Positions 61,191 through 64,000 of a DNA stretch of 64,000 nucleotides are shown piece after piece; the first letter of the stretch is position 1, and each line of letters opens with the position of its first letter. Under the pieces are notes generated by a model. That model was not told the origin of the DNA and ran no database searches. It saw only the letters and a list, made by a program, of their open reading frames with translations. Source of the DNA: Axinella damicornis (taxonomy: Eukaryota > Porifera > Demospongiae > Axinellida > Axinellidae); assembly GCA_963931865.1 (NCBI GenBank), contig OZ007512.1:1316509-1380508 (forward strand), written 5' to 3'. The translations under genes were made by a program, and so were the position numbers.

Positions 61191-64000
61191 AAACTAGAGA
61201 GTTCATAGGACACATACCCTGTGCAGAAGGATAGAGTTCAGCTTCAATTGCCGGTCATCTCTCTGTCCGTTTTTCAGTACAGTACCGATGCATGACGATT
61301 TATGGGGGCGACCACGTGCTATGGTGTATAATTATAGTGTTCATGACATTGTATGCCCGTATCCAAGGCGTTGGACTAACCAACTGCCTTACGACTTTGA
61401 TCATAAAGGGGTGGGCCAAATTTACTCTCGCAAAAGAGCGCCCATGGGCAGTGAGCCTTACATGCTCGCTGAACAGGGGGTGGGCACTTTTTCGAGTGTT
61501 TCTGCATTCAACCCCGAAAGAGTCCCCACTTTTGCTTTTATAAGAGTAGGCACAATAATTCCTCTACAGGTTGGCACTCCTACAGAAGTGGAGAGATAAG
61601 CATGGTCCGTACGCTACCTACAGAAACCTCACCAAGTCATTCTACGATGCTGGTAAACCAGGTCTAGTTGAAACTGTGTGTGAGGTCATGATGTCCGATT
61701 ATCCATCTCTAAGCACATCACAAGTCCCAACATCTTTGCCACATGCATTGACGGATGCAACTCCTACAAAGTGGTCAACCAGATATTCCTCCCTTTCCTG
61801 CAAATACCTTTTATTTTGCTTCAGTATTGTTGTGTCAAGTGTGCTTCTGGCATCTTATTTCTTTGAATCTGACAACTCCCAAAGTGGAAGCTATTTTGCA
61901 TCACAATCACCATCCTCTGTAAGTACAGACACAGGAAATACCGAAGTTGGAAGTACTTGCTATGGCGACAAAATGAATGAGGTCGCTCCAAATAACTTAC
62001 CCCACCTACCCGGTCCGTTCATAGGAAGAGACAAAGAGGTGGAAAATATCACTCACCTCCTTCAATTTGCCGAACATTCTCATGCCAAAATGGTGCACAT
62101 TTTTGGATTTCCTGCAGTTGGTAAGTCAACACTAGCAGTTCATGTTGGATATGAGATGGCACGTCATGGAGTTACTGTTCGATACATTAATGTGGATGAA
62201 ACACACATCTTCAAGAGCCATGAACATATTGTAACTGAAAACCATGATCTGGGAACTTCTAATGCTCTTACTAAAAGAGTCAGTGACATAGAACTATCCT
62301 GGTACTCACACACTGAAGAAAGGTATGTCTCTACTTCAGCCCGAGGTTTAATTCAGTGGGCTAAGGGACTTTCAAATGACACAATTCTCATTCTTGACAA
62401 CTGTGATCCCATGCTTGAATACAATGCTACATGGAAACCATTCCTAAAAATGCTTGTTGAGCTTATCAAAGCTTCACGCTTCTTACACATTGTGTCAACC
62501 AGCCGCCTGAAAGTAAGGTTGTTAGATGGATTCAAACTGCACAAACTCAAGCCACTTGCTAATGAATTTGCAATTGAGTTGTTGCAGTCAGTGTCCGATG
62601 GAATAACACTAATTGACAGTAGAACAGTGAATGAACTAGTTGGTGGTATTCCTCTGGCACTGAAGATAGTTGGGAGTCTTGTGAGTGAAATGCATCCACC
62701 AGACCTGATCATCCGTGAACTTAAAGATAACCCAATGGATGTACTCTCCCCTAATGATGTTCGACCAGATATGGAAAAAATGCGTCCAGTTTTGGAACTT
62801 TCATTCAAGTATCTCGACACCAGCACTCAAGAATGTGCTCTATATCTGAGCCATTTCCCAGGATCATTCAGTCATGAAGCAGCATTGCATATACTCAAAA
62901 ATTGTACCAACAGCAGTCCTGTTGAGTGTCTATCAAATCTCACTGATAGGTCCCTGCTAGATCCATACTCTTATGCTGGTCAATCTCGTTATCAATTTCA
63001 CAATCTCATCAAAGAATACTTAAAGAACATACAGTCCCACAAAACAGATGTTCAACGTTTAAGTATTGCTCATAGTTTCAATTCAAGCTTCCTTGCACAC
63101 TACACTCAAGAGCTGAGTAGTACTGTCAAGAGGTATAGTGAAGTACCTCACGACGATGAAAACATTGGTAGGTTTGAGTACGAGAGCCATAATTTTGAAT
63201 GCGTTCTGGAGAAAGTGCACCACTTTCACAGATGGCCAGTCATACCGTTTGTAAATCTCACTCGTTCACTAACATGTCAGTTGATGCTGGAAATGTTCAC
63301 TAAAATGGAACTAATGAAGGTGGGGCAGAGGTCTCTCATATTGCTCGAGAATATAATGGATGACATTTCAGCAGAAATTGGTGGATCAGAGACCTTGAAC
63401 CTATATCATGATCTGGTGCTTCAATTAAGGGAGTGGATACGTTCCTATCCAGAAAACTGCTTAGAATTGTGTGAAGAAACATTTGTACCAAATCTTTCGT
63501 CCAGGTATCACACTATTGATAAGCAACTGGCTGTGTCCAACTACAATAAGCGTTGGTACTATAACCAGCTGAGCTTCCCATATTCTCAATCATTTGGTGA
63601 ATCATTTTCTTACAGGTATTGTGCACAGTTTCATTACGTTCAATTTAGTTTGTCAGCAGTGCTGCCACTTACTGCTATATTGGGAATGATTTATGAAGTG
63701 GATTTCAAAATCAGAATACTACAAGTATCAATGATAGTTCTAGCATTTATATTCTGTTACTTCAGTCTTTTCTTTGACTTCGCAACGTCAATGTTGGTGC
63801 TTATAGTCATGTACGTCGGTCAAATTTCTCGTTGCTTTCCTCTACCCAACACCACGAGTGACAGCAGATCACCCCTATTATGTTCATTTTTCGTTGAGCT
63901 GTCGTTAATACTGACTTTTGCATTAACAGCAAGCATAGTAAACGACGTAACGATGATCCACTTTCATTTCATTTGTATTGCAATTACATACATCGTAAAA

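Larger units (their letters stand above)
59889..64000 (+). pseudogene. Death domain - TM - NB-ARC - polytopic protein, gene 3 (frameshifted exon 1, partial)
   Basis: Exon 1 (59889-60114) is 226 bases against 221 in genes 1 and 2. A tandem CTGCC duplication near 60030 shifts the frame and gives a TAG within a few codons. Exon 2 starts at 61570 after CTCTACAG and stays open for 810 codons to the window end. It has an intact Walker A (GFPAVGKST), Walker B (ILILDNCD), STSR and GGIPLAL, then the first C-terminal spans. Exon 2 is closest to gene 1. Either the gene is a young pseudogene, or an alternative first exon or assembly error explains the shift. The end of the gene is outside the window. Confidence 0.7.

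Overview
The window is animal nuclear DNA, most likely from a demosponge (Amphimedon-like). It has introns with GT/AG borders, non-coding DNA dense in transposons, tRNA-derived SINEs, and families I associate with sponge genomes: beta-helix/polytopic receptors, Death-domain STAND proteins and a dispersed repeat ending TAGCCTCGTTCCCAGGC. The species call is an inference, because no marker gene is present.

Layout. 1-1141 (minus): first exon of a heparan sulfate N-deacetylase/N-sulfotransferase. 2043-6869 (plus): four-exon regucalcin/SMP-30 gene, transcribed divergently from it. 7676-12595: intronless 1639-residue secreted-type beta-helix protein with a polytopic C-terminus, the only intact member of a family that also left four decayed copies (16797, 20015, 27140, 50488). 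Three paralogous four-exon genes for small secreted cysteine-rich peptides (14584, 23610, 36107) lie between those copies, so receptor and peptide units appear to have duplicated together. 29996-32797: DNA transposon with 35-bp inverted ends. 33722-34448: Death-domain exon that ends inside a Walker A motif. 37.6-41.9 kb: nest of repeats and a LINE 3' end inside the last intron of the third peptide gene.

43.9-64 kb: three tandem paralogues of a two-exon gene encoding Death domain, one membrane span, an NB-ARC ATPase and a polytopic C-terminus. Only the middle copy looks fully intact. The first has a Walker A Gly-to-Ser change and an early stop. The third has a 5-bp duplication that frameshifts exon 1, and it runs off the window end. 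The second exon always starts AG|GTTGGCACT, and exon 1 lies 1.5-3.2 kb upstream in the same splice phase.

Taken together, the right-hand two thirds reads as a fast-evolving accessory locus of surface receptors, secreted peptides and Death/STAND signalling proteins. A role in innate recognition or regulated cell death is inferred from the domains, not shown. The most novel elements are the membrane-spanning Death/NB-ARC proteins and the C-x5-C-x12-CC peptide family.
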